DNA from: Cedecea sp000277545
Lineage (GTDB): Bacteria > Pseudomonadota > Gammaproteobacteria > Enterobacterales > Enterobacteriaceae
DNA length: 64,000 nt
NCBI GenBank assembly: GCA_050847315.1
Contig: CP193791.1
Strand: one strand, 5' to 3'
Shown here: positions 17,465 through 26,827 of the stretch, one piece after another
Position numbering within the stretch: position 1 is the first letter of the stretch
How the letters are laid out: each line of letters starts with the position of its first letter
Notes under the pieces: model-generated
What the model was told of the DNA's origin: nothing
What the model saw: the letters and a program-made list of their open reading frames with translations, nothing else
Database searches by the model: none
Made by a program: the position numbers and the translations under genes

Positions 17465-17477
17465 TGAATTTTTTTCA
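17465..17477 (-). promoter_or_regulatory. MetR-type binding site upstream of metF
   Basis: TGAATTTTTTTCA is an exact match to the MetR consensus TGAANNTNNTTCA, placed about 150 bases upstream of the metF start. MetR activation of metF is known in E. coli; occupancy here is inferred. Confidence 0.5.
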
Positions 17478-17502
17478 GGAGAAACGGAGAAAGGGACATG
17501 CA

Positions 17503-17536
17503 GGAAAACGCACTCTCTTCCAAAGAAAGAGAGTGC
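17503..17536 (-). terminator. Terminator after metBL
   Basis: GCACTCTCTT (17510-17519) pairs with AAGAGAGTGC (17527-17536); on the minus strand the stem is followed by GTTTTCC. It begins 10 bases past the metL stop. Confidence 0.75.
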
Positions 17537-17546
17537 GGGAAAGAAA

Positions 17547-19979
17547 CTACAGCAGTTGTGCCAGGCGGTTCAGATCGGACTGAATGGCCCCGGCGGTAAC
17601 ATCGCGCCCGGCGCCAGGCCCGCGGATCACCAGCGGGTTGTCACGGTACCAGCGGCTTTCAATCGCGAAGACGTTGTCACACGGCAGCAGAGCGGCAAGC
17701 GGATGCTCTGCCCGCACGGCTTCAACCCCCACGCGAGCCTTGCCGTTCGCATCAAACCGGGCCACATAACGCAGCACCAGCCCCATCTCCTGGGCCGCCT
17801 CGAGCCGCTGCAGCATTTGCTCGTTCAGCTCATCACCGTTTTCAAAGAAATGGTCAATGGAGCCGCCTTCACAACCTGCGGGCACCAGAGATTCCACACG
17901 GACCTGATCCGGCTCGATGTCATAACCCGCCTCACGGGCCAGGATCACCAGCTTACGCATGACGTCTTTACCGGACAGGTCCACGCGCGGATCTGGCTCG
18001 GTTAGCCCCTGCTGCCAGGCCTGATCAACCAGTTCAGTAAACGGCACTGTGCCGTCAAACTGCAGGAACAGCCATGAAAGCGTCCCCGAGAAAATACCGC
18101 TGATAGCCAGAATAGCATCGCCGCTGTCACGCAGGTCGCGAACCGTATGGTTAACCGGCAGCCCTGCGCCCACCGTGGCGTTATACAGCCAGTGCCTGCC
18201 CGTTTTCTCAAACGCATCACGAATCTGGCGATACTTCTGGCCGTTCCCTGCGCCGGCAAGCTTATTGGCGCTGATCACATGGAAGCCATGGCTGGCGAAG
18301 TCCAGGTATTGATCGGCGAGCTGCTCGCTGGCGGTCACGTCCAGTACCACTAAATCATCATACGGATGAGCCCGCATCCACAGGAACAGCGACTCTTCGT
18401 CCTGCTGAACAGCCTCATCATTGAAGAAGGCCAACGCGCGACTGGCATCCAGACCGTCGTAATTCAGCAAGCTACGGCTGCTGTCCACCACGCCAGCCAG
18501 CACAAATTCAAACCCGGTACGGGCAGAGAGAATTTCCTGTTCGCGGGCAAACAGCTCAAGCCAGCGGGAACCGATGTTGCCTTTGCCGAACAGCATCAGA
18601 CCAATACGCTTCTCAGCACGAAACAGCGACTTGTGTAGCCCCTGAATCAGGCTTTCCGTTGGGCCTACGCGCAGCACGGCCACCAGGCTAATGCCGTCTT
18701 CCGACTGCCAGATAAACTCCACGGGATGATCTTTCAACTGCTGCCAGAAACGGTGGCTATGCAGCGGGTTACGGCAAACGCCGGCCCCGACCATTGCCAC
18801 CAGCGCCAGGCCTTCACGCAGACGAAGCTCGCCCTGCAGGCTGGCATTCTGGAGAAGTTGCAGCACGCTGTTGGCGACTTCCGAGGTGTAGCAGAGCTGC
18901 AGTAAATTACGATCGGGATGCACGCCAATCGACAGTGGACGCACCTGACCGCGCTTGAGGATCATATCCAGCTCTTTTTGCGCCAGCTTGAAATCCTGAT
19001 GCGACGGCACCTGATATTCGATCAGGCAAACATCGTCGTGACTGGTGACAATCCGGGCACCCGTGCCGGACGCCAGAACGCGCTCAATACGGGTCGAACC
19101 TTGCTCTGGCGAATAGCTGCAGCGCAGTTGCAGGTCGATATCGCTGCCGGATACGGGCTGTAATGTACGAGCGTGTAGCACCGGCGCGGCAAGACGAGCC
19201 AGCTCGCTGGCTTCATCCAGACGTAGCAGAGGCAACAGGCAGGCATCTTTAACTTTACGCGGATCCGCGCTGTAAACCCCGGCCACGTCGCTCCAGATAG
19301 TTACGCGTGAAACGCCAGCCAGCGCGCCAATCTGCGTCGCTGAATAGTCAGAACCGTTACGCCCCAGCAGCACAGTTTCACCCGCTTCATTGCTGCAGAT
19401 AAAACCGGTCACAACCAGGCGTTTATTCGGGTGCTGGGCAAGCAAGTTTTGCAGCAGCGGCCAGGAACGGCCTTCGTCAACCTGTGGCTGGGCCGCGCGT
19501 TCAGCACGCATAAAATCGCGGGCGTCCAGCCAGGCGGCTTCAACGCCCTGCTGATTCAGCACCGCAGCCATCAAACGCGCCGACCAGACTTCCCCGTGAC
19601 CAACAACCTCTGCATAAACGGCATCGGTCATTTTACCGTCCAGCAGAACAGCAAGGCGCTCAAGGTCGTGGATAAACCCGGCAATCAGGCCATCCGCCAC
19701 TTCCGGCGGCAATAAACCGCTAATAAGGTCGCTCTGATAGCGGCGCAGCGTTTGCTGAACCTGATGCGCGGAAAGCCTGTCGCTCTGGCTCAGCTTAAGC
19801 CAGTTAATCAACTGGTTAGTGGTACTGCCGGCGGCCGAAACCACCATCATGTCACCCGGTCTGGAATATTCGGTCATGATACCCGCCACGCGCAGGTAAC
19901 ATTTCACATCGGCAAGACTGCTGCCCCCAAACTTGTGCAGTTGACGAACCGGCGTCCCTGCTGGTGCTGAAACACTCAT
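17547..19979 (-). CDS. metL: MetL, bifunctional aspartokinase II / homoserine dehydrogenase II
   Basis: Catalyses the first and third steps from aspartate toward methionine. The 810-residue fusion starts with an aspartokinase domain (VHKFGGSSLAD-type motif, here LHKFGGSSLADVK near residues 14-26; GRNGSDYSAT near 209), a degenerate regulatory middle, and a homoserine dehydrogenase domain from ~455 (LFGKGNIGSRWLEL nucleotide loop; SANKLAGAG near 580). The second gene of metBL, two bases after metB, under the MetJ operator between metB and metJ. Confidence 0.97.
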   Translation of the reverse strand: MSVSAPAGTPVRQLHKFGGSSLADVKCYLRVAGIMTEYSRPGDMMVVSAAGSTTNQLINWLKLSQSDRLSAHQVQQTLRRYQSDLISGLLPPEVADGLIAGFIHDLERLAVLLDGKMTDAVYAEVVGHGEVWSARLMAAVLNQQGVEAAWLDARDFMRAERAAQPQVDEGRSWPLLQNLLAQHPNKRLVVTGFICSNEAGETVLLGRNGSDYSATQIGALAGVSRVTIWSDVAGVYSADPRKVKDACLLPLLRLDEASELARLAAPVLHARTLQPVSGSDIDLQLRCSYSPEQGSTRIERVLASGTGARIVTSHDDVCLIEYQVPSHQDFKLAQKELDMILKRGQVRPLSIGVHPDRNLLQLCYTSEVANSVLQLLQNASLQGELRLREGLALVAMVGAGVCRNPLHSHRFWQQLKDHPVEFIWQSEDGISLVAVLRVGPTESLIQGLHKSLFRAEKRIGLMLFGKGNIGSRWLELFAREQEILSARTGFEFVLAGVVDSSRSLLNYDGLDASRALAFFNDEAVQQDEESLFLWMRAHPYDDLVVLDVTASEQLADQYLDFASHGFHVISANKLAGAGNGQKYRQIRDAFEKTGRHWLYNATVGAGLPVNHTVRDLRDSGDAILAISGIFSGTLSWLFLQFDGTVPFTELVDQAWQQGLTEPDPRVDLSGKDVMRKLVILAREAGYDIEPDQVRVESLVPAGCEGGSIDHFFENGDELNEQMLQRLEAAQEMGLVLRYVARFDANGKARVGVEAVRAEHPLAALLPCDNVFAIESRWYRDNPLVIRGPGAGRDVTAGAIQSDLNRLAQLL

Positions 19980-19981
19980 GC

Positions 19982-21142
19982 TTACCCCTCGGCAGCGACC
20001 CGGAAGGCATTTTCCAGATCGGCAATTAAATCTTCACTATCTTCTATACCTGTTGAAACGCGCAGCAGCGTTTCAGAAATGCCGGCGGCAGCTCGTGCCT
20101 CCGGCGCCATGCCCGCATGTGTCATGGTTGCGGCGTGAGAAATCAAGCTTTCCACGCCCCCCAGCGATTCCGCCAGGGTAAACAGCGACAGCGCCCCCAG
20201 GAAACGACGCAGCGTTTGCTCGTCACCGTCGAGCTCAAAGCTCAGCATCGCGCCAAACCCTTTTTGCTGACGGGCCGCGATCTCGTGGCCCTGGTTTTCC
20301 GGCAGTGAAGGATGATACAGCTTTTTCACCAACGGTTGCTGCTTGAGAAACTCAACAATGGCCTGAGCATTACGTTGAGCCACTTCCATACGTGGCGACA
20401 GAGTGCGCAGGCCACGCAACAGCAGGTAGCTGTCAAATGCGCTGCCGGTGACGCCAATGTTATTCGCCCACCATGCCAGTTCGGTGACCGTGGCAGGATC
20501 TTTTGCAATAACAACGCCTGCAACCACATCCGAATGGCCGTTGAGGTACTTGGTGCAAGAGTGCAGAACCAGATCGGCCCCCAGCGCCAGCGGGTTTTGC
20601 AGTGCCGGGCTCAGGAAGGTGTTATCCACCACGCTAATCGCACCCGCTTCACGCGCTGCGGCACAGATTTTCGCAATATCCACGACGCGCAACAATGGAT
20701 TACTTGGACTTTCTACCAGTACCAGCTTTGGTTTTTCCGCCAGCGCAGAGTTTAAAGCCTCTTCATCATTCTGATCGACGAATAAAACGCGGTAAGCCCC
20801 ACGTTTTGCCAGACTATCGAACAGGCGGTAGCTGCCACCATAGCAGTCGTGAGGCGCCACCAGCAGGTCGCCAGGTTTCAGGAATACGGTGGTGACCAGA
20901 TGAATGGCCGACATGCCGGTATTGGTCATTACTGCCCCAGCCCCGCCTTCCAGCTCCGCTAACGCCCGCTGTACTACGTCGCGCGTTGGGTTACCCCGGC
21001 GTGAATAATCATGGGCACGCGGTTCATTAAAGCCGGTAAAGTTATAGGTGCTGGACAGGTGAATAGGTGGAACGACGCAGCCGTATTGCTCGTCATCATT
21101 CAAACCGCTACGAACTGCGATGGTTGCCTGTTTACGCGTCAT
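19982..21142 (-). CDS. metB: MetB, cystathionine gamma-synthase
   Basis: PLP enzyme that condenses O-succinylhomoserine with cysteine to cystathionine. 386 residues, full length. The PLP lysine is Lys198 in HSCTKYLNGHSD; YSRRGNPTRD near 46-55 binds phosphate from the neighbouring subunit. First gene of metBL, divergent from metJ with met boxes between. Confidence 0.97.
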   Translation of the reverse strand: MTRKQATIAVRSGLNDDEQYGCVVPPIHLSSTYNFTGFNEPRAHDYSRRGNPTRDVVQRALAELEGGAGAVMTNTGMSAIHLVTTVFLKPGDLLVAPHDCYGGSYRLFDSLAKRGAYRVLFVDQNDEEALNSALAEKPKLVLVESPSNPLLRVVDIAKICAAAREAGAISVVDNTFLSPALQNPLALGADLVLHSCTKYLNGHSDVVAGVVIAKDPATVTELAWWANNIGVTGSAFDSYLLLRGLRTLSPRMEVAQRNAQAIVEFLKQQPLVKKLYHPSLPENQGHEIAARQQKGFGAMLSFELDGDEQTLRRFLGALSLFTLAESLGGVESLISHAATMTHAGMAPEARAAAGISETLLRVSTGIEDSEDLIADLENAFRVAAEG

Positions 21143-21203
21143 GGTGTGCCCGATCCTTGCTGGTCGAATAAAAGTCAGGCCTCAGAGTAAACAACCGCAG
21201 TAT

Positions 21204-21235
21204 AGACGTCAATACATCTGGACATCTAAACCTCT
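21204..21235. promoter_or_regulatory. MetJ operator (met boxes) between metB and metJ
   Basis: Four consecutive 8-bp units: AGACGTCA, ATACATCT, GGACATCT, AAACCTCT. The first and third are closest to the AGACGTCT consensus. They lie 62-93 bases upstream of metB and would also affect metJ. Confidence 0.85.
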
Positions 21236-21418
21236 TTGCGTATAGATTGAGCAAAAGGCAAATAGCCGTTAAAATTATGCGTTTTAGAGTGTATATGTCT
21301 GAGTTTCACGCTCAGGAAAGGGTTATCCTGTGCTGTACACTAAAAGAGATAATCGTCAACGCCGCGGATTTACCCGGCTTTGGCACGTTTTCATAGATTA
21401 AGAGGATTAAGGTATCTC

Positions 21419-21736
21419 ATGGCTGAATGGAGCGGCGAATATATCAGCCCCTACGCTGAGCACGGTAAGAAGAGTGAACAAGTAAAGAAAATTACGGTTT
21501 CCATTCCTCTGAAAGTGTTGAAGATCCTCACCGACGAGCGCACGCGTCGCCAGGTGAATAACCTGCGTCATGCGACCAACAGTGAATTGCTGTGTGAAGC
21601 TTTTTTGCACGCCTTCACCGGCCAGCCGCTGCCGAACGATGCTGACCTGCGTAAAGAGCGCAGCGATGAAATCCCGGAAGATGCGAAGGTCATTATGCGT
21701 GAACTGGGGATCGATCCGGATACGTGGGAATATTAA
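21419..21736 (+). CDS. metJ: MetJ, methionine regulon repressor
   Basis: Ribbon-helix-helix repressor using S-adenosylmethionine as corepressor. ATG 21419 gives the usual 105 residues (MAEWSGEYISPY); an in-frame start 39 bases upstream lacks support. The DNA-contacting strand KKITVSIPLKVLKIL is near residues 22-36, and RRQVNNLRHATNSELLCEAF forms the helices. Divergent from metBL around the MetJ operator, so autorepression is expected. Confidence 0.98.
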   Translation: MAEWSGEYISPYAEHGKKSEQVKKITVSIPLKVLKILTDERTRRQVNNLRHATNSELLCEAFLHAFTGQPLPNDADLRKERSDEIPEDAKVIMRELGIDPDTWEY

Positions 21737-21747
21737 GATCTGATGTT

Positions 21748-21770
21748 AAGGCGTCTGCGGGCGCCTTTTC
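21748..21770 (+). terminator. Terminator after metJ
   Basis: AAGGCGTCTGCGGGCGCCTTTT: short GC stem with a T-run 12 bases past the metJ stop. Confidence 0.65.
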
Positions 21771-21796
21771 TTATTGCGTTACCGGATAACAGACAC

Positions 21797-21821
21797 AAAA
21801 AAGGCGCCTTCAGGCGCCTTT
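21797..21821. terminator. Bidirectional terminator between metJ and rpmE
   Basis: AAAAGGCGCC-TTCA-GGCGCCTTT; A-run on the left and T-run on the right terminate both convergent genes. It shares the GGCGCC stem with the metJ terminator just upstream. Confidence 0.85.
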
Positions 21822-21841
21822 CTCTTTCCAGAGTGCGAAAC

Positions 21842-22057
21842 TTATTTCTTCGCGCCTGGTACGCTGAAGCGCTTGTTGAAGCGATCAACACGGCCGCCGG
21901 TAGCAACATCACGCTGTTTACCAGTGTAGAACGGGTGGCACTGACCACATACGTCCAGGTTCAGATCGTGACCTACGGTGGAGCGGATCTTGATAACATT
22001 ACCGCAAGAGCAGTTTGCAGTAATTTCTTCGTATTTAGGATGGATATCTTTTTTCAT
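21842..22057 (-). CDS. rpmE: RpmE, ribosomal protein bL31 (zinc-binding form)
   Basis: Large-subunit protein that bridges to the 30S head. ATG at 22057 gives MKKDIHPKYEEI and 71 residues. Four cysteines in two pairs (CSCG near 16-18 and VCGQC near 36-40) mark the zinc-containing paralogue, not the YkgM-type zinc-free form. Single gene, convergent with metJ and divergent from priA. Confidence 0.97.
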   Translation of the reverse strand: MKKDIHPKYEEITANCSCGNVIKIRSTVGHDLNLDVCGQCHPFYTGKQRDVATGGRVDRFNKRFSVPGAKK

Positions 22058-22263
22058 GGTAAACCTCGGTAAAGGCCGCGTCGCTCTTCCAGCCCTAACG
22101 CCAGACACCACGCGATGTTAATAAATTAGGTTTTTTGATACCAAAACTGCGCATCAAAGGCGGCGAATCATACAGAAATTGCTCACCCGGTGCAAACTGA
22201 TCCGCAATTTTGCAAGCGCACAGTGTACACTAATACGTCATTTTTTTCAGCCTGGATGCTTTC

Positions 22264-24462
22264 ATGCCCGTAGCCCACGTTGCACTGCCGGTTCCGCTGG
22301 CCCGTACCTTCGACTATCTGCTGCCAGAAGGCGTGCAGGTTAGCGCAGGCTGCCGCGTACAGGTGCCGTTTGGCAAGCAACGCGAAGCTGTCGGTATCGT
22401 CATGTCGGTCAGCCAGTCGAGCGATCTGCCGCTGGAAAAACTCAAGCCCGTTGGTGAAATTCTCGATGGGCGCTCGCTGTTCACGCCGTCACTCTGGCGC
22501 GTGCTGCTGTGGGCTGCGGAGTATTATCATCACCCGATTGGCGAAGTGCTCTTTCACGCTCTGCCAATTCTTCTTCGCCAGGGGAAACCTGCGCACCATG
22601 CTCCGCTCTGGTACTGGTTTGCTACGGAAGAAGGAAAAGCCGTTGATCTGAACAGTCTCAAACGTGCGCCTAAACAGCAGCAGGCACTGGCGGCGCTGCG
22701 GCACAATATCGTCTGGCGGCATCAAATCGGCGAGCTGGAAATCAGTGAGCCGGGGTTACAGGCGCTGAGAACAAAAGGCCTGTGTGATTTAAAAAGCGCG
22801 GCGCCTGCGGAAGAAGACTGGCGGGCAAGCTATGCCGTTGCCGGTGAGCGGCTGAGACTGAATACGGAACAGGCCACCGCCGTGGGGGCTATCCACAGCG
22901 AATCTGACCATTTCTCCGCCTGGCTGCTCGCCGGCATCACCGGCTCCGGCAAAACTGAGGTTTACCTCAGTGTGCTTGAAAATGTGCTGGCGCAGGGCAA
23001 GCAGGCTTTAGTGCTGGTGCCCGAAATTGGCCTGACTCCGCAAACTATCGCCCGCTTCCGGGAGCGTTTTAACGCGCCGGTTGAAGTCCTGCACTCCGGG
23101 CTGAATGACAGTGAAAGGCTCAGCGTGTGGCTAAAAGCACGCAGCGGTGAGGCGGCCATCGTCATTGGTACCCGTTCTTCTCTGTTCACGCCGTTCTGCC
23201 GTCTCGGCGTCATCGTCATCGATGAGGAACATGACAGCTCCTATAAACAGCAAGAAGGCTGGCGCTATCACGCTCGCGATTTAGCCGTTTACCGGGCGCA
23301 TGCCGAAAACATTCCGATCATTCTCGGCTCGGCAACGCCAGCATTAGAAACCCTGCACAATGTTCAGGTGGGAAAATATCGCCAGCTACGCCTGACTAAA
23401 CGTGCCGGAAACGCTCGCCCGGCTCACCAGCAGGTTGTCGACCTGAAAGGGCAGCAGCTCAAAGCCGGCTTAGCCCCTGCACTGCTCAAAAAGATAGGCG
23501 AGCATCTTGCCGCAGATAACCAGGTGATCCTTTTCCTTAACCGCCGCGGCTTCGCTCCTGCCCTGCTCTGCCACGAATGCGGCTGGATTGCGGAATGCGC
23601 ACGGTGCGATCATTACTACACGCTGCACCAGGGCCAGCGCCATCTGCGTTGCCACCATTGCGACAGCCAGCGCGCGATCCCGCAGCAGTGCCCGCAGTGC
23701 GGCTCCACGCATCTGGTTCCGGTGGGAATGGGGACCGAACAGCTTGAACACAGCCTTGAGCCGCTGTTCCCGAACGTACCGATTTCCCGCATCGACCGCG
23801 ATACCACCAGCCGCAAAGGCGCACTGGAACAGCAACTGGCCGAAGTGCACCGGGGCGGCGCGAGAATTCTTATCGGCACACAAATGCTGGCTAAAGGGCA
23901 CCACTTCCCTGATGTCACGCTGGTCGCCTTACTCGACGTAGACGGCGCGCTTTTCTCCGCAGATTTCCGTGCCGCCGAACGCTTTGCCCAGCTCTACGTC
24001 CAGGTTTCTGGTCGAGCGGGGCGAGCCGGTAAGCAAGGTGAAGTCCTGCTGCAAACGCACCATCCTGAACACCCTTTGCTGCAAACCCTGCTGACCAAAG
24101 GCTACGATGCGTTTTCCAGCCAGGCATTGAGCGAGCGCCAAACGGTATTTTTGCCGCCGTACACCAGCCATGTATTGATTCGGGCCGAAGATCAGAACAA
24201 CCACCAGGCCCCGCTATTTTTGCAGCAATTGCGTAATCTGCTGGAGGCCAGCCCGCTGCGCGATGAGCAGCTCTGGATCATGGGGCCAGTTCCCTCGCTG
24301 CAGCCCAAACGCGGCGGGCGTTTTCGCTGGCAAATCTTGTTGCAGCATCCATCGCGCGGGCGCCTGCAAAAACTGGTCAGCCATTCACTCACGCTGATCA
24401 ACACGCTCCCCGAAGCCCGGAAAGTGAAATGGATGCTGGATGTTGACCCTATCGACGGGTAG
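22264..24462 (+). CDS. priA: PriA, primosomal replication-restart helicase
   Basis: 3'-to-5' DNA helicase that reloads DnaB at collapsed forks. The 732-residue product has an N-terminal DNA-binding domain (~1-200), Walker A in GITGSGKTEVYLS near 223-235, a DEEH box (IDEEHDSSYKQQ) near 319, an insert with four CxxC pairs (two zinc sites: CHECGWIAECARC and CHHCDSQ...CPQC near 436-480), and helicase motifs V/VI (QVSGRAGRAGKQGE) near 580. Single gene between rpmE and cytR. Confidence 0.98.
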   Translation: MPVAHVALPVPLARTFDYLLPEGVQVSAGCRVQVPFGKQREAVGIVMSVSQSSDLPLEKLKPVGEILDGRSLFTPSLWRVLLWAAEYYHHPIGEVLFHALPILLRQGKPAHHAPLWYWFATEEGKAVDLNSLKRAPKQQQALAALRHNIVWRHQIGELEISEPGLQALRTKGLCDLKSAAPAEEDWRASYAVAGERLRLNTEQATAVGAIHSESDHFSAWLLAGITGSGKTEVYLSVLENVLAQGKQALVLVPEIGLTPQTIARFRERFNAPVEVLHSGLNDSERLSVWLKARSGEAAIVIGTRSSLFTPFCRLGVIVIDEEHDSSYKQQEGWRYHARDLAVYRAHAENIPIILGSATPALETLHNVQVGKYRQLRLTKRAGNARPAHQQVVDLKGQQLKAGLAPALLKKIGEHLAADNQVILFLNRRGFAPALLCHECGWIAECARCDHYYTLHQGQRHLRCHHCDSQRAIPQQCPQCGSTHLVPVGMGTEQLEHSLEPLFPNVPISRIDRDTTSRKGALEQQLAEVHRGGARILIGTQMLAKGHHFPDVTLVALLDVDGALFSADFRAAERFAQLYVQVSGRAGRAGKQGEVLLQTHHPEHPLLQTLLTKGYDAFSSQALSERQTVFLPPYTSHVLIRAEDQNNHQAPLFLQQLRNLLEASPLRDEQLWIMGPVPSLQPKRGGRFRWQILLQHPSRGRLQKLVSHSLTLINTLPEARKVKWMLDVDPIDG

Positions 24463-24623
24463 CACAATCGGGCTGGTTATGCGAAGCCGATCGAAAAATC
24501 TAATACTCATCACATTTCTTGTGAAAAATTTGTAACCGCTTACAGCCAACTTCTGCTAAGAATGTGATGACTGTCAGACACACAGGAGTGTTGACGATAG
24601 CGGCGTGCATGTGAGGAGAAGAA

Positions 24624-25658
24624 GTGAAGCCGAAGAAACCGGTGGTGAATGCCACCATGAAAGATGTCGCCGTGCAGGCAAAAGTGTCTACTGCAACGGT
24701 ATCCCGCGCCTTAATGAACCCGGACAAAGTTTCACAAAGTACCCGTAATCGCGTGGAACAGGCGGCGATTGAAGTGGGGTATTTGCCTCATTCTCTGGGG
24801 CGTAACATCAAACGCAGCGAATCACGCACTATTCTGGTCATCGTGCCGGATATCTGCGATCCGTTTTTCAGCGAAATCATTCGCGGTATTGAAGTTACCG
24901 CAGCTTCACACGGCTATCTCGTGCTGATTGGCGATTGCGCCCACCAAAATCAGCAGGAAAAAACTTTCATCGACCTGATCATCACCAAACAAATTGATGG
25001 CATGCTGCTGCTGGGCTCACGCCTGCCGTTTGACGCCAGCAAAGAAGAGCAACGCAATCTGCCGCCGATGGTCATGGCCAATGAGTTTGCCCCTGAGCTG
25101 GAACTGCCCACGGTGCATATCGACAATCTGACCGCCGCCTTTAACGCCGTTTACTATCTGCAAGAGCTCGGGCATCAGCGCATTGCCTGTATTGCCGGGC
25201 CTGAAGAAATGCCGCTTTGCCATTATCGCTTACAGGGATACGTTCAGGCGCTTCGCCGCAACGGCATCGTCGTCGATCCTCACTATATTGCGCGCGGTGA
25301 TTTTACCTATGAAGCAGGCGCCGCAGCGCTGGCACAGCTTATTGCCCTGCCCGAACCCCCAACCGCCATTTTCTGCCATAGCGACGTGATGGCGCTAGGG
25401 GCGCTTTCTCAGGCAAAGCGCAGCGGGCTTAACGTCCCGGAAGATCTATCGATTATGGGCTTCGACGATATTGCCCTGTCGCAGTTCTGTGACCCGCCCC
25501 TCACCACCGTCGCACAACCCCGTTTCGATATTGGTAAGGAAGCTATGCTGCTATTGCTGGACAACATGAACGGCCAAAACGTTAACAGCGGCTCACGCCT
25601 GCTGGACTGCGATCTTATTGAGCGAGGCAGCACTGCCGCGCCCGGCAGCAGAAATTGA
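24624..25658 (+). CDS. cytR: CytR, LacI-family repressor of nucleoside genes
   Basis: Represses nucleoside uptake and catabolism with CRP; induced by cytidine. GTG at 24624 is used as start, as in E. coli, and has GAGGAGAAGA just ahead. 344 residues: LacI-type HTH MKDVAVQAKVSTATVSRALM near 12-31, then a periplasmic-binding-like domain (GDCAHQNQQEKTF near 102; the C-terminal DCDLIERGST). The C-terminal tail differs from E. coli. Autoregulation by CRP/CytR is likely but the sites were not resolved. Confidence 0.96.
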   Translation: MKPKKPVVNATMKDVAVQAKVSTATVSRALMNPDKVSQSTRNRVEQAAIEVGYLPHSLGRNIKRSESRTILVIVPDICDPFFSEIIRGIEVTAASHGYLVLIGDCAHQNQQEKTFIDLIITKQIDGMLLLGSRLPFDASKEEQRNLPPMVMANEFAPELELPTVHIDNLTAAFNAVYYLQELGHQRIACIAGPEEMPLCHYRLQGYVQALRRNGIVVDPHYIARGDFTYEAGAAALAQLIALPEPPTAIFCHSDVMALGALSQAKRSGLNVPEDLSIMGFDDIALSQFCDPPLTTVAQPRFDIGKEAMLLLLDNMNGQNVNSGSRLLDCDLIERGSTAAPGSRN

Positions 25659-25747
25659 GCCGTTTTTAAGACTGCATAAACTGGTCAAAGCCCCGCCCCT
25701 TAAGTAACATGGCGGACTGATAAACGAATAAAGACAGCGAAACGATA

Positions 25748-26791
25748 GTGGCACAACGAGATTATGTAAGCCGCGGGCAATCGGCAGGGACGCGGCGCAA
25801 AAAAAGTACACCCCGCAAAAAGCAACGTAGTCTGCCCTCCGTCTCTCCAACGATGGTTGCCATTGCGGCCGCAGTCGTGGTGGCCTTTGTCGGCGCTCTT
25901 TACTTTATTACTCACCATAAGAAAGAAGAGATTGACACGCTCCCTGGCCACAAAGTGACCGGCAATGGCTTGCCGCCAAAACCGGAAGAGCGCTGGCGTT
26001 ACATTAAAGAGCTGGAAAACCGCCAGCCGGGCGTACGTGCGCCTACCGAACCGACAGCCGGCGGCGAAGTCATGAACCAAAGCCAGCTAACCAACGAACA
26101 GCGCCAGTTGCTGGAGCAAATGCAGGCGGATATGCGCCAGCAGCCTACGCAGCTGAATGAAGTGCCCTGGAATGAGCAAACCCCTGCCCAGCGCCAGCAA
26201 ACGCTGCAGCGCCAGAAACAGATTGTGCAGCAAACTCAGCCTGTGCAACAGCAGCAGTGGAACACGCAGACGCTGCAACCTCGCGTTCAGCAGCGTGTAG
26301 CGGAACAGCCATACCAGCAGCCGCGTAACACGCAACAAACCGCGCAGCCTTATCAGCAGCCAAAAACTGTGCCGCAGCAACAGCCGAAAACCTCTACGGC
26401 AAATAATCAGCAGCCGTATCAGGATCTGCTGCAAACGCCACCGCACAGCCAGCAAAAAGCGCCACAGCAAACCAAACCGGTTCAGCGTGAAGCTCAGCCT
26501 GCACCAATTACGCGTGAGCCAGAAGTGGCTAAGCAGGCTCCTGCTGCTCAGGAGAAAAAAGATGAAAAACGCTGGATGGTGCAGTGTGGTTCATTTAAAG
26601 GCAGCGAGCAGGCGGAAACCGTTCGTGCTCAGCTGGCGTTTGAAGGCTTTGACTCCCGCATTACCACCAATAACGGCTGGAACCGCGTCGTTATTGGGCC
26701 AATCAAAGGTAAAGACAATGCCGATGGCACCATCAATCGGCTGAAGATGGCTGGACATACCAGCTGTATTCGTCTTGCCGCCGGGGGTTGA
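25748..26791 (+). CDS. ftsN: FtsN, essential cell-division protein
   Basis: Late divisome protein that triggers septal peptidoglycan synthesis through FtsA and FtsQLB. GTG start at 25748. The 347-residue product has a short basic cytoplasmic tail (KKSTPRKKQR), one membrane segment near residues 33-53 (MVAIAAAVVVAFVGALYFI), a helical essential region ~60-130 (KPEERWRYIKEL), a long Gln/Pro-rich linker ~130-265, and a C-terminal SPOR domain (~272-347, WMVQCGSFKGSEQAETVRAQ) that binds denuded glycan. It is about 28 residues longer than the E. coli protein, mostly in the linker, which repeats PYQQP-like units. Confidence 0.97.
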   Translation: MAQRDYVSRGQSAGTRRKKSTPRKKQRSLPSVSPTMVAIAAAVVVAFVGALYFITHHKKEEIDTLPGHKVTGNGLPPKPEERWRYIKELENRQPGVRAPTEPTAGGEVMNQSQLTNEQRQLLEQMQADMRQQPTQLNEVPWNEQTPAQRQQTLQRQKQIVQQTQPVQQQQWNTQTLQPRVQQRVAEQPYQQPRNTQQTAQPYQQPKTVPQQQPKTSTANNQQPYQDLLQTPPHSQQKAPQQTKPVQREAQPAPITREPEVAKQAPAAQEKKDEKRWMVQCGSFKGSEQAETVRAQLAFEGFDSRITTNNGWNRVVIGPIKGKDNADGTINRLKMAGHTSCIRLAAGG

Positions 26792-26814
26792 AACCCCAAA
26801 ATTGCCCCCCATTT
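26788..26814 (+). promoter_or_regulatory. Sigma-32 (heat-shock) promoter for hslVU
   Basis: TTGAAA (26788-26793) and CCCCATTTA (26807-26814 core) at 13-14 bp spacing match the sigma-32 consensus. The -35 overlaps the ftsN stop codon (TGA at 26789-26791). hslVU is a known heat-shock operon. Confidence 0.85.
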
Positions 26815-26827
26815 ATAATGGCATTAG

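Noticed and set aside
24540..24590. CRP/CytR sites ahead of cytR
   Set aside because: TGTGATGACTGTCAGA-like half-sites are present but too imperfect to place.
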